A DNA stretch of 64,000 bases, taken from the NCBI GenBank assembly GCA_944384265.1, contig CALWSR010000009.1, forward strand, positions 1 through 64,000, read 5' to 3'. A program made the position numbers and the translations under genes. Under the pieces are notes generated by a model. The model was not told where the DNA came from, did not search any database, and saw only the letters and a list, made by a program, of their open reading frames with translations. This stretch comes from an uncultured Clostridia bacterium (GTDB taxonomy: Bacteria > Bacillota > Clostridia > Lachnospirales > Anaerotignaceae). This document shows, in pieces, positions 1 through 8,729 of this stretch (position 1 is its first letter; every line of letters begins with the position of its first letter).

Positions 1-1555
1 CCTCATCCTCTGTCAAAACAGGCGTTTCCTCATTGAGAGGGCTTTCCAAATAGATATCCCCTGCTTTTTCATCAATGCGGTTGTCCTCTCCGTCTATTAT
101 AATAGAACTGCCTCCGCTTGTCAGTTCTATTTTTTTGCCCGCCGTCATGCGTATCTGCTCTGTGGCAAACAGCACAATGTTGTTGGCAAGCATTTCTATA
201 TTGCCTTCACTGCTGATGACAATGCCCTTGCCGTCCTCCATTTGTATTGTAGAGATATCCCCTGTGGTATGGTATTTCACAACACTATCATTAAAAAGCA
301 TACCCTTTCCCTCTGGCGTTGTCAAATATTTCTCATAGGGGGCGTTGCTGTTGGAGGCCTTTGTTGCTTTTTCCGGCTCCTTTCCGCCCTTTGAAGCATT
401 GATGGAAGATAACAGCTTGTCAAAATCACCATTGTCGGAGCAAATAATATAATGCTCTGCTTCATCTTTTGTAGGAAAGTGCAGCCGCATCATATCCCCT
501 CTTTCTGGCATGATACAAAAACCGCTGTCACTGCCTGCTGTAAAATATTGGGGCTGGGGAAACCAGTAAGCTGTTGCCACCTCCTGCTGTTGCTTGTCAA
601 TGTGCAAATGCAGCTTTGTAAAATTCCGCTTCACATCAATGACTGTTCCTGTCAAACTGTTGCCCCTCAATGCATTGTTATACAGCCGTGGAAAGGAAAT
701 GCCTTTCTTTTGCTGTACCACATAGGTATTCCACAAAATACCGTCTTCCTTTTTCAATGTACTTGTTTTTTCCACAACAATATAGGATACATCTTGAAAA
801 CGGACTACATCTCCCAGCTCATAATGGGCTGTAATATCATGCAATATATATTGCAGATAATCCCCTGGATAAATGTCCTTTCCTACACTGCCATTTCTTA
901 CTTCCTTTTCTGCTTTTTGCAAATGCCTTTGAACGGTATGCTTACAGGGCGGTACTGCTTTTTCCTCCCGTCCCTTCGGCAAACCAATAAAAAACTGTGT
1001 GTGCCTTCCTGTCATATCGGGAATCAGCCCCAAATGCTCTATGGAGGCAACCCTTTTTATAAATTCCCAGTCCGTTTCTTTGAACTGAAGTAAAAATCTA
1101 TTTACAGTATTGGAGCGGCTTTTTTCTGTCCAAAGATAGGGAATGCCGGAAAAATCATATTTTTCCAGAGCCTTGTCTATCACATCTTCATATGTACTGT
1201 TCTCATTTTGATAAGATACGTTTTCCTTCCGTATATCAATATATTTTGTGAAACTAGCCCCCTCAATGTGGATATAATAAATGCCATTTTTTCGCTCCAC
1301 AATGAGGTTTTGTATCATACCGCCAAAAAGAACCAGCTCTTCCTCTCCTTGCTTTTGTACCAGCCGCAAGCCTCGGTTTGAAAGCAATTCCTGCTCATAT
1401 ATCATAGCCGATTCTTCCGATACAACAGCCGTCAGTCGCATTATAGCATGCTCATTTATTTTTTGGTGTATATAAATATCCTCCAGTGTATAATATCCAC
1501 CAAATATTTCTAGCCGCAGTGTTTCATAATACCCTGTTTTTTCATAGAGAAGCAT
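1..1555 (-). CDS. VgrG-like spike protein, second copy (partial at left edge)
   Basis: The reading frame opens at an ATG at 1555, just after a GGGGAG-type ribosome site, and stays open to base 1, so about 518 codons are visible and the C-terminus is outside the window. The first residues (MLLYEKTGYYETLRLEIFGG) and the last visible ones (a DEKAGDIYLESPLNEE segment) parallel the complete VgrG-like protein at 4048-5568, whose C-terminus has KEKAADIYLNE, so the two are paralogues. By family knowledge VgrG/gp27-gp5 proteins form the trimeric spike that tips a contractile tail or type VI-like tube. It lies 15 bp downstream of the DUF4280 gene in one operon. That it is a second spike carrying a different cargo is inference. 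Confidence 0.72.
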   Translation of the reverse strand, partial: MLLYEKTGYYETLRLEIFGGYYTLEDIYIHQKINEHAIMRLTAVVSEESAMIYEQELLSNRGLRLVQKQGEEELVLFGGMIQNLIVERKNGIYYIHIEGASFTKYIDIRKENVSYQNENSTYEDVIDKALEKYDFSGIPYLWTEKSRSNTVNRFLLQFKETDWEFIKRVASIEHLGLIPDMTGRHTQFFIGLPKGREEKAVPPCKHTVQRHLQKAEKEVRNGSVGKDIYPGDYLQYILHDITAHYELGDVVRFQDVSYIVVEKTSTLKKEDGILWNTYVVQQKKGISFPRLYNNALRGNSLTGTVIDVKRNFTKLHLHIDKQQQEVATAYWFPQPQYFTAGSDSGFCIMPERGDMMRLHFPTKDEAEHYIICSDNGDFDKLLSSINASKGGKEPEKATKASNSNAPYEKYLTTPEGKGMLFNDSVVKYHTTGDISTIQMEDGKGIVISSEGNIEMLANNIVLFATEQIRMTAGKKIELTSGGSSIIIDGEDNRIDEKAGDIYLESPLNEETPVLTEDE

Positions 1556-1570
1556 ATTCCCATCTCCCCT

Positions 1571-2716
1571 CTATTCCGTTGCAGCATGGTTTCCCATAGA
1601 AATATATTTTCTTCTTTGTTTTTCTTTTTCAAAATTTTCCCGTACTGTAAATTCTACATCTTTCATATGCTTGTCTGTTACGCCGTGAAAAACTGCTTTA
1701 TCTGACTGACCCTCTACTTTTTCTGTGTCTATATCCAATGTAATCGGCAAATACTCTGCACCAAGCCGTTTACAATCTACAATTCTGCTATCCCAATAGT
1801 CTAATTCCTTTTGAAAAATATCTTTTGGTATGTATACACCTTCATATCTTGGATAAATTGGCTGAAGCAAAGTAGCATACCGCCCATTTTTCAGAAAAGA
1901 AGAGGTTTCCTTTGCCTCTCCAATACCATAGGCACTTTTTAATATTTCACTAAAAAGCATATTTTTTTCATCATATTCCTGTCCAATCAAATAGGCATCT
2001 ATGTGGGCATTCATTTGTCCCTGATTATATAATGCTTCGTCGGTCATATTGTATAAATATTTGTCTCCATTTTCTCGGTCTGCCTGCAAACAGCCTGCCA
2101 AATAAGAAATGTCCAGCGTTTCTTCTCCCAAGGGGTCATTGATTTCTATTTTGCTGCTAAAATATTCTGCTAAATCCCTATGTTCCTTTTCTAAATATTG
2201 TGCAAATTCCATTTTTGTTTGGTTCGTTGTCATTTTCCATGGTGTTTGTTCATAATCCCCCCACAATACCATACCTTTTACCAATTCATTGATTTCTTCT
2301 GTGGATGCATTCTTTCCAAGAAATGCCGCAGCTGCCTTTTCCAATTCTTCTATATTTTCTATGACCGTTTCAGTACTGCTCACTCCCTGTCCGTGAAATA
2401 CCACTGTAATTCTTCCTGATTGGGCGCATATTGTCCAGCTTGTTTCCAATACTGCATCTTGTTTTGCTGCAAAAACAGTCTCTTGGGTATCCACCCAAGG
2501 CATACGGATTTCATAAGTACAAGGCGGCGGCGGACTTGACCGGTTACAACAGCCAAAACTGCCTATACACTGGCCTGCATAATTCACATCTGCTCTGTTT
2601 GCCATTCGCTTTCCTGTTATTTTAATGTGTCTGTGAGTTGGCACTGTTAATTTTGAAGTACAGGTTCCTAAACTGCATCGCAATATAGCACCATCTACCA
2701 CATATTTTTTTCTCAT
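1571..2716 (-). CDS. DUF4280 PAAR-like protein with long C-terminal extension
   Basis: 381 residues. The N-terminal ~120 residues match the DUF4280 (PAAR-like) pattern: start MRKKYVVDGAILRCSLGT, then a Cys/Pro-rich segment around residues 49-66 and a segment ending in ICAQSGRITV. PAAR-like proteins cap VgrG spikes and often carry effector domains. Residues ~130-381 form an acidic, mostly helical extension that I do not recognise; it could be an effector or a structural extension. The start overlaps the end of the upstream Imm11-like gene by 4 bp (ATGA), so the two are translationally coupled. Sitting between two VgrG genes, it most likely caps one of the spikes. A toxin role for the tail is inference. 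Confidence 0.75.
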   Translation of the reverse strand: MRKKYVVDGAILRCSLGTCTSKLTVPTHRHIKITGKRMANRADVNYAGQCIGSFGCCNRSSPPPPCTYEIRMPWVDTQETVFAAKQDAVLETSWTICAQSGRITVVFHGQGVSSTETVIENIEELEKAAAAFLGKNASTEEINELVKGMVLWGDYEQTPWKMTTNQTKMEFAQYLEKEHRDLAEYFSSKIEINDPLGEETLDISYLAGCLQADRENGDKYLYNMTDEALYNQGQMNAHIDAYLIGQEYDEKNMLFSEILKSAYGIGEAKETSSFLKNGRYATLLQPIYPRYEGVYIPKDIFQKELDYWDSRIVDCKRLGAEYLPITLDIDTEKVEGQSDKAVFHGVTDKHMKDVEFTVRENFEKEKQRRKYISMGNHAATE

Positions 2717-3225
2717 GTTATTTCACACCCTTCCTGTGCTAATTTCACAGCGTCAAATGCTGTAATGTTTTTTCTCAGCAATGCTTCCACCACTTCCAAA
2801 TCTGCCACAATATGCCGATATGGTATGTTTTTTATATGAAATACTTTGTTATATCCTATTTTGGTTGTATCCAAATAAATTTTTTGCACCTCATTTTTTC
2901 GATATATTGTGCTGTTTCCCAAACAATCTATTTCTTTTAATTTGATACAATAAAATACTTCTGACCATTTTGACTCTGCGTCTGTTAATATCATCGGACG
3001 GCTTATAATACCCTTTTGATAGGTGTCAAATACTTTTTTCATCTCCTTTGAAACGGCACACACGCCGCAGTCCAAAAAGGGCAAATATACTTTTTCTGCT
3101 CCATTCTCACATGAAAAAAAGAGGGGTTCTTCTTCTGTCCATATTTTCTTTTTTGTAAAAAAATCAATGGAAAAATCCACATAATTTTGGGCTTTTTTAT
3201 ATTGTTCGATTAAAAAGTAATCCAT
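2713..3225 (-). CDS. Imm11-like protein
   Basis: 170 residues. The C-terminal half has the layout of Imm11/DUF1629-type proteins: an ILTDAESKWSEVFYCIKLKEI segment, then a KVFHIKNIPYRHIVADLEV segment and a final helix LLRKNITAFDAVKL. These proteins are common as immunity proteins or partners beside polymorphic toxins and DUF4280/VgrG genes. The gene overlaps the upstream 212-residue gene by 29 bp and the downstream DUF4280 gene by 4 bp, so the three are tightly coupled. It has no signal peptide or membrane segment, which fits a cytoplasmic immunity or loading role. The family assignment is from pattern only, so the exact family is uncertain. Confidence 0.55.
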   Translation of the reverse strand: MDYFLIEQYKKAQNYVDFSIDFFTKKKIWTEEEPLFFSCENGAEKVYLPFLDCGVCAVSKEMKKVFDTYQKGIISRPMILTDAESKWSEVFYCIKLKEIDCLGNSTIYRKNEVQKIYLDTTKIGYNKVFHIKNIPYRHIVADLEVVEALLRKNITAFDAVKLAQEGCEIT

Positions 3226-3835
3226 ATAACACCTCTCTCAGTTGTTTTGAGATTCCATTGATGGTATAAATCTGATGAAATTCCCCTCTGTATTCCCCGG
3301 CAAAAATATGCACGTCCTCTTCTTTTTTTATTTCCTCCAATGCTTTTTCATCTAAAGAAAGCTCCAGAGCATATTTTAACAAGCTTTCTTCTATTTTTTG
3401 ATAAAACCGCCATTCATGCAACAGTATTCTTTCCACATCTGCCTCTGTCACTTTGCCCAAAAATCTTTTACTTTTTTTGTTCAATATCTCTTGCAGTTCA
3501 TGCAATTCCTTTTCCAGCCAGTCCATAGAAAAATACATTTCATAAATACCACCGCCAAAATACCACTCCTTTGAAAAGGCCTCTGCCAAAATCTCCACTT
3601 TTCCCTGCTTCATGCCAGATAACAAAAAAGAAAATTGTATGTACTGCACATCTGCTTTTTGCTGCTTCTGTGCTTTTGCAATCCCTTCATAGAACAATGC
3701 TATTTGAGCTGACAATTCTTCTACCATGCCTGCAAAATCATCATCTATTTTTTGCAATATATTTTGTTGGCATTGCATACATATTTCTTTTGCATCACTT
3801 TTTAAATAAATTTTTATGGCTTCTGCTCTTGTCAT
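3197..3835 (-). CDS. Hypothetical helical protein of the spike operon
   Basis: 212 residues, predominantly alpha-helical and charged, without signal peptide or membrane segment. I do not recognise a family. It begins MTRAEAIKIYLKSDAKEI, has two Cys near residues 19-22 (CMQC), and ends in a hydrophobic stretch (LREVLYGLLF). It is encoded between a 65-residue protein and the Imm11-like gene, overlapping the latter by 29 bp, so it belongs to the VgrG/DUF4280 operon. A role as an adaptor or chaperone that loads a cargo on the spike would fit the position, but nothing in the sequence proves it. Confidence 0.6.
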   Translation of the reverse strand: MTRAEAIKIYLKSDAKEICMQCQQNILQKIDDDFAGMVEELSAQIALFYEGIAKAQKQQKADVQYIQFSFLLSGMKQGKVEILAEAFSKEWYFGGGIYEMYFSMDWLEKELHELQEILNKKSKRFLGKVTEADVERILLHEWRFYQKIEESLLKYALELSLDEKALEEIKKEEDVHIFAGEYRGEFHQIYTINGISKQLREVLYGLLFNRTI

Positions 3836-3838
3836 AAG

Positions 3839-4036
3839 TTATTCCTGCCTTGCTTTGTTGTAATCCTGCACCAATTTATTGATATAGCTTTGTGTCTGGC
3901 TCTTTTTTTCTTCATTTAATATGGTTTTCATAAGCAGTCCTGTTGCCATACCTGCTAACCCCATACCTGCCGCCATAGAAACCTCTGCGGTTTCTTCCTT
4001 TTTCGCTGCCGGTGTTCTTGCACCTGTTTCAATCAT
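3839..4036 (-). CDS. Small glycine/methionine-rich protein
   Basis: 65 residues from the ATG at 4036, preceded by GAGGTG; an in-frame ATG at 4045 would add three residues. The middle (AAGMGLAGMATGLLMKTIL) is a Gly/Met/Ala-rich apolar segment that could insert in a membrane or pack against the spike. It is followed by a charged helix (EEKKSQTQSYINKLVQ). No known family. It lies 11 bp after the upstream VgrG-like gene and directly before the 212-residue gene, so it is part of the same operon. Confidence 0.55.
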   Translation of the reverse strand: MIETGARTPAAKKEETAEVSMAAGMGLAGMATGLLMKTILNEEKKSQTQSYINKLVQDYNKARQE

Positions 4037-4047
4037 ATGCCACACCT

Positions 4048-5568
4048 CTATTCATTCAAATAAATATCTGCTGCCTTTTCTTTAATCATCGTCGGGTCTA
4101 TGGTAATACTGGAACCTTCTGCACATAATGTAATGGCTGTTTCAGCCTGTATCAAAACCTGTTCTTTTGCTGTCATGGAAATATTCTGCATAGAATTTAT
4201 AACAACATCGTTATTTGTCACAATAGAAATGCCGCCGCCATCACTTAATGTAATGTAAGTTCCTTGATTGCACAGTATTGTCACAACGCCGTTTCTATCG
4301 TCCAATACAACCATTTTTCCCTGCTCTGTTACAAGCATTTTTACTTTTTCATCTCCTGCCATTGTTTCAAAATCCACAGGCTGGTTTGCCGCACTTGCCG
4401 TCTGCTCCCCTGCATTGCTTTGTGCCGCCGCTGCCCGCTCTCTGGCAAAGCCTGCTGAAGGTGTTTGTTTGATGGAATTGATGACAATACCCTCCCCTTC
4501 ATTGTTTGTAGGAAAATAGGTGTTCACATAATCCCCCACCTCCGGCATACAGTACCATGTGGAATACAGTGTGGCATAGGTAAACCAATAGGGATTGGGC
4601 GGCTGCTCCTGGTCAATGTCAAGATGTACTCTTAACTGGTTTTTGGCCACCTCCAGCACTTTGCCTTTCAGTGATAAGCCCACCACGTTTTCATTAAACA
4701 GACTGGGCTGATAAAAACTGTTTTTAGAGGATAACACATAAGTGTGACATAAAATATGGTCTTTTATAAATGTATCCACGGCATAGATTTGAAACAATAC
4801 CTCCCGAAACCGCACAGTATCTCCTATTTCATAAGCTGTTTTATCATTTTCTGTATAAATTTCATAAAATAATGTATCTGTTTCCAAATAATTGGATTCG
4901 TAGTTTTGAGAAATTGCTCTGTATTTTGCAAGGCTTCTAATTGCCCTGTAATTATAATTTTTAAATTCTGCCACTTCTCCATAAAATGAAATGCCAAAGT
5001 GTATTCTTGGCACAGCCGCTTTGTCATCTGCCACCAAAGGCATATGAAAACGGCTTGCCAGTCTTTTTAAAAATGCCCAGTCTGTTTCCCGGTATTGGAG
5101 TGTAAAGCAATCCAGTGTGGCATCTGCCCTTATGGCATTGATAAAATCTCCATCATAGCCTTCCTCTTTTACAACAATATTTAATAATGCTTCATAAGTC
5201 ATATCAATATTTTGAAAAGACCTGTTTTTATATTGAATATCCATAATATAAGAATAAGACAATGCCTCTAAATACAGATAATATACTGCATTGGCACCAA
5301 TCCCCTCTGTTTTGGTCTGCACCTTCGTTACCACCCCCACAAACAAAAGCAGTTCTTCCTTTTCCTCCGTCATATAAGTAAAGCTGACATTTGTTTTCGC
5401 TCCTGTGTACAATGAAAAAAAATCAAACTGGTCTTGGCTTACAACAGCAGACAGCGTTGCCTTTGTATGCTCATTGATTCTTTTTTCAATGGTAACGTCT
5501 GGATTTTCAATGCGAAACGTATCCTTCTCATAGGTCATAATAAAAATAGGTATTTCCTTTTGTGCCAT
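4048..5568 (-). CDS. VgrG-like spike protein (gp27/gp5 type)
   Basis: 506 residues. Order of parts: a gp27-like region (about 1-300, including the typical QYRETDWAFLKRLASRF segment near residue 160); an OB-fold gp5-like domain (about 310-385: GKVLEVAKNQLRVHLDID ... MPEVGDYVNTYFP ... EGEGIVINSI); an Ala/Ser/Gln linker; and a C-terminal beta-helix spike of short repeated strands (ISIVTNNDVVINSMQNISM...). This is the classic VgrG / phage late control D architecture. The start ATG at 5568 is preceded by GGGGGG. It is the first intact gene of the minus-strand spike operon, with a paralogue at its other end. Sheath, tube and baseplate genes are not in this window and may lie left of base 1. Confidence 0.82.
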   Translation of the reverse strand: MAQKEIPIFIMTYEKDTFRIENPDVTIEKRINEHTKATLSAVVSQDQFDFFSLYTGAKTNVSFTYMTEEKEELLLFVGVVTKVQTKTEGIGANAVYYLYLEALSYSYIMDIQYKNRSFQNIDMTYEALLNIVVKEEGYDGDFINAIRADATLDCFTLQYRETDWAFLKRLASRFHMPLVADDKAAVPRIHFGISFYGEVAEFKNYNYRAIRSLAKYRAISQNYESNYLETDTLFYEIYTENDKTAYEIGDTVRFREVLFQIYAVDTFIKDHILCHTYVLSSKNSFYQPSLFNENVVGLSLKGKVLEVAKNQLRVHLDIDQEQPPNPYWFTYATLYSTWYCMPEVGDYVNTYFPTNNEGEGIVINSIKQTPSAGFARERAAAAQSNAGEQTASAANQPVDFETMAGDEKVKMLVTEQGKMVVLDDRNGVVTILCNQGTYITLSDGGGISIVTNNDVVINSMQNISMTAKEQVLIQAETAITLCAEGSSITIDPTMIKEKAADIYLNE

Positions 5569-6017
5569 AGCTATCCCCCCACTCCTATCATTTCTTCCGT
5601 TTATACTGTAATTTCATTTCTGTCACATTCTCTTCAAATGTCACACACATGAAATCCATATCTGCTTTATGCCGCTTTTTACAATGAGAAAAGCAAAACC
5701 TGTCATTTCTTTTCTCTTTCTTTTGGCAATTACATGGTTTTTAAAAAAATAGCAGGCTTCTCCCCAAAACTGCCTATTGGCAAAGGGATTTACCTGCTTT
5801 TCTCTATCTAAAACGCCCTTTTCCCAAAATATGTGCATAGGCTTTTTTTCGTTTTATAGATTTTACAGTATCATCACTTACATACTCAAACTTTTTAAAA
5901 TACTTTTATAATACTACTTTACATTTCTTTTCTCTTCTCAATTCCTTTTTTTATGCTGAGGAGCGCCTCTATTCCTCCATTTTATGCCTCAGAAAGCATA
6001 GCCTCCGTCCATAATTG
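5569..6017. other. Intergenic region upstream of the spike operon
   Basis: About 450 bp of AT-rich DNA without a convincing gene. It probably holds the promoter of the minus-strand VgrG operon; a TTGAGT ... TAAAAT pair with about 18 bp spacing reading leftward (around 5870-5900) is a weak candidate. A 65-codon minus-strand frame at 5641-5838 lacks a ribosome site and was not accepted. Confidence 0.4.
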
Positions 6018-6382
6018 TCATTTCAAATTTATCCCTTTTTTCTGTCTGATAACCAGCGTAAATTCGCCAATTCCCTCTGTATGGCCGTAGTCCTCCTGAT
6101 AATCTGCCACAAAGGCATTGGGGAAATGTACTTTTCTCACAATTTGATTTGCAGACACAATTTCTACTGTTGCTTTTCTGTAACTGTGGGAGCTTTCCCC
6201 TCTTACAACAGACCATTTTGCAATTTTCATGGTATCGTCTGCCCCATCCACTGCTGTCAAAATTCCGGCTGTTCATATCATTGTGTTTCCCACATCTGTT
6301 GACATTGTATTGGAAGCCTCCGGTGTATCTTACAGGTTTCAATACTATGTTCGTCTAAGCTGATAGCCTCTGCCCCTTCCAT
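6018..6382 (-). pseudogene. Decayed tail-tube / Hcp-like gene
   Basis: Three successive fragments in different frames make one short protein. First is MEGAEAISLDEHSIET from the ATG at 6382, then VRYTGGFQYNVN in a second frame, then an 80-codon C-terminal part in a third frame beginning TAGILTAVDGADDTMKIAKW and ending TLVIRQKKG. The fragments read in the order expected of a single ~115-residue beta-rich protein, and the third part looks like the end of a small tube-type subunit. At least two frameshifts make it non-functional as written. It lies upstream of and in the same direction as the VgrG operon, which supports a tube or Hcp-like origin. The family name is inference from appearance and position. 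Confidence 0.45.
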
Positions 6383-7328
6383 GGTTCATCTAATGCCCAT
6401 ATGAAAAACCCCTTTCTAATCAAAAACATACTATTGTATCTATATCAACACATTACTGTGATGATATCCTTTCTGCCCGTAGTAACATTTTCATTTTCAA
6501 ACCCAATTCACAAAGCAATAAGATGATAAAAACCGGTTATCATTTACTTTTCACTGCATGGCTTAAAATTTTATATTGCATTCCGTTTTTCTCCTATACT
6601 ACATTATCTGAAATATGGCTATTTTTGTCACGTTTTATTGTATCTTTTTTCATTTTTCAACATTTTTTCACAAATTCAATAAAATCTAACCATTTATAAA
6701 TCAGTGATTGGAACAGCTTCCATCAGAGATATTTCTGCTCATTTTCTACAAGCAACGACTAAAAATTTGACATCCTATGATATTTATAGAAAACCACTGA
6801 AAATGGCTTTTTTATTAAAAATCTTCAGGGTATGGAAGAAAGTCAACACCCTGTCATCAAAAGCTCATTTTTGACGAGTAGACAGAAGTATAAAGCAGAA
6901 GCTCCATGGGCTAGTTTCCAACCCCCTTCCACCCCTTGAAAAAATATAAAATCTAGTTTTTCTACCGTTTGTAGCTTTTTTATTAAAAATCCTTTTACTT
7001 TTATCGGCTATGCTTTTTTACTGACAAAATATATTTCTATTCATAATATAAACTATGACAATATTTTTAGCAGTGGTGCAAGCCCCTTACAAATACAATT
7101 ATATGAGTCCTATCACCCAGCCGTTGCTTATACTAAAAAATCATATAAAATACTGTTTCTATCCCTATGAAAAATAAATCATTTTTAATGGATAAATACA
7201 AAAATTACTTGATTTATCATTTTTAATTTCTTCCAATCAAAAAAAGATATTTTTTCATGATTATCAGAACATGATTCAATTCTTATTAAATTGCTTTGAT
7301 ATTTTTTAAATACTTCTGATATGATAAA
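6383..7328. other. Gene-free region holding a dispersed repeat
   Basis: AT-rich DNA with no acceptable gene. The only structure I see is copy 5 of the dispersed repeat (6825-6972) and its flanking duplications at 6805-6824 and 6973-6992. Confidence 0.5.
6825..6972 (-). repeat. Dispersed structured repeat, copy 5 (internally deleted)
   Basis: In minus orientation this matches the family found at 29047, 36673, 40117 and 55698. It has the 5' end GTAGAAAAACTAGATTTTAT, the AAGCAGAAGCTCCATGGGCT block as seen on the plus strand, and the 3' hairpin ending in ACCCTGA. It is about 148 bp because part of the middle is missing. It is flanked by GCTTTTTTATTAAAAATC on both sides (within 6805-6824 and 6973-6992), a partly palindromic sequence that reads as a target duplication. 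Confidence 0.8.
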
Positions 7329-7361
7329 AAAAGTCTTAAAGACACTGCTTTAAGACTTTTT
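7329..7361 (-). terminator. Intrinsic terminator of spoVT
   Basis: Perfect stem AAAGTCTTAAAG / CTTTAAGACTTT with a six-base loop and a U-run in the minus direction, 8 bp after the spoVT stop. Confidence 0.85.
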
Positions 7362-7368
7362 ATCCATA

Positions 7369-7914
7369 TTATTGTTCCATTTGTTTTCCCAAAAATCCTG
7401 CCGCCGACTGTGCCAGCTTACCCTCTACCTCTCCCATTTTTTTGTCCGGAGATAAAAATATAATGGCTCCCATGGCATCTCCCTCTGATATAATAGGGGC
7501 TATCAGTTGATAATTATATCCCTCTCCCTCCTCTTCTGCCAGCATAGGCACATAGGTGTTTTCTTTTCTGTCTGCCACTACCGTAGTTCTTTGATTGATA
7601 CACTGCTCCAGCTCTCCGCTGATATGCTTTTCAAAAAATTCCTTTTTGCTTCCTCCCGATACCGCAATAATCTGGTCCTTGTCCACAATGCAGGTCAAAT
7701 GTCCTGCCGTCTGCGCCAGTGATTCGGCATATTCCTTTGCAAATGTACCCAGCTCCCCAATGGGAGAATATTTTTTTAATATGATTTCTCCTTCTCTGTC
7801 TGTAAAAATTTCAAGAGGGTCGCCCTCTCTGATTCTCAATGTCCTTCTAATTTCTTTTGGTATTACCACACGACCTAGGTCGTCGATTCTTCTTACAATA
7901 CCTGTTGCTTTCAT
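7369..7914 (-). CDS. spoVT: Stage V sporulation protein T (AbrB-type regulator)
   Basis: 181 residues. The N-terminal swapped-hairpin AbrB DNA-binding domain is plain (MKATGIVRRIDDLGRVVIPK ... IREGDPLEIF), followed by a GAF-type domain (about 55-181), the exact SpoVT architecture and length. SpoVT controls forespore sigma-G genes and spore coat/germination genes. I chose the ATG at 7914 because an AGGAGG site lies just upstream and it matches the family's first residues; the open frame continues 102 codons upstream but that part is not coding. Its presence is the main evidence that the organism forms spores. Confidence 0.95.
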   Translation of the reverse strand: MKATGIVRRIDDLGRVVIPKEIRRTLRIREGDPLEIFTDREGEIILKKYSPIGELGTFAKEYAESLAQTAGHLTCIVDKDQIIAVSGGSKKEFFEKHISGELEQCINQRTTVVADRKENTYVPMLAEEEGEGYNYQLIAPIISEGDAMGAIIFLSPDKKMGEVEGKLAQSAAGFLGKQMEQ

Positions 7915-8729
7915 GTTTACCCTCCTATAATAACAGCAGGCAGCTTTCCTGCTTCTGCTTTTTGTAGTACGTTTTGTAAAAATAGTATTTGTATCTCTGC
8001 AAAATTTATACAATTTTCTAAACAAGCTTTTTCTGGAAAGTATTACTAGCCTTTTCACAGCTTTTTTTACAACACACACATTTTTCTCATATTTTATTTT
8101 CATACTATTTTTTGACAGCTTCGTATTTTTTACTGACACAATAAGGAAGCAAGCCATTTCCTTTGTTTTGTGATTTTGGCATAAAAATAGGATGCTTGCC
8201 TTTTCTATTTTTAAAATCATGTTGTATGTACTATCCTGTTTCTATTTTTTGCTCTCACCATTTTTTTGTTTTCAATATGGCAATATTTCATTTTGCATAG
8301 GAACAAAACCTATCCTTTTCATAAAAATTCTGTTTGTTTAAACACCTTACAATGCCATTTTTTAAAAGCATATTCTATTTCATGCCATAAAACACCATAG
8401 CTGTCATAACAAGTGAAAGGATACAAGCTTTTTTGCTTCACTGCATATCAGCCCTATTTTATACCTCTAAAAAATGAAAAAATACCCTTTTATCAATATG
8501 CTTATAAAAATTCCGTTGATATGGTATATCTGTAAAATCAATGCTTATACTATTTTACAACACAAAAACAGTATTTTTATAACCGTACCATTTTATTGTA
8601 AAATATGTGTCTGGCTTTTCTTTGACACAGTACTGCATTTATTTTATAATAATGTGGTATCATTTTTATTCAAATATGTTTTTACACACATTTTAATCAA
8701 ATCTATGATTTTTTGGAGGTTTTAAAAAT
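7915..8729. other. Divergent intergenic region spoVT / ABC transporter
   Basis: About 815 bp of AT-rich DNA between spoVT and the divergently read ABC operon. It must hold both promoters. I see no riboswitch core (no TPP-type CUGAGA or other recognisable motif) and no gene with a ribosome site. Confidence 0.4.

Noticed and set aside
5641..5838. 65-codon minus-strand frame
   Set aside because: No ribosome site and no recognisable family; it may be a remnant but cannot be supported.
7915..8220. 102-codon N-terminal extension of SpoVT
   Set aside because: The strong ribosome site and the family's first residues are at 7914; the extension reads as AT-rich non-coding DNA.
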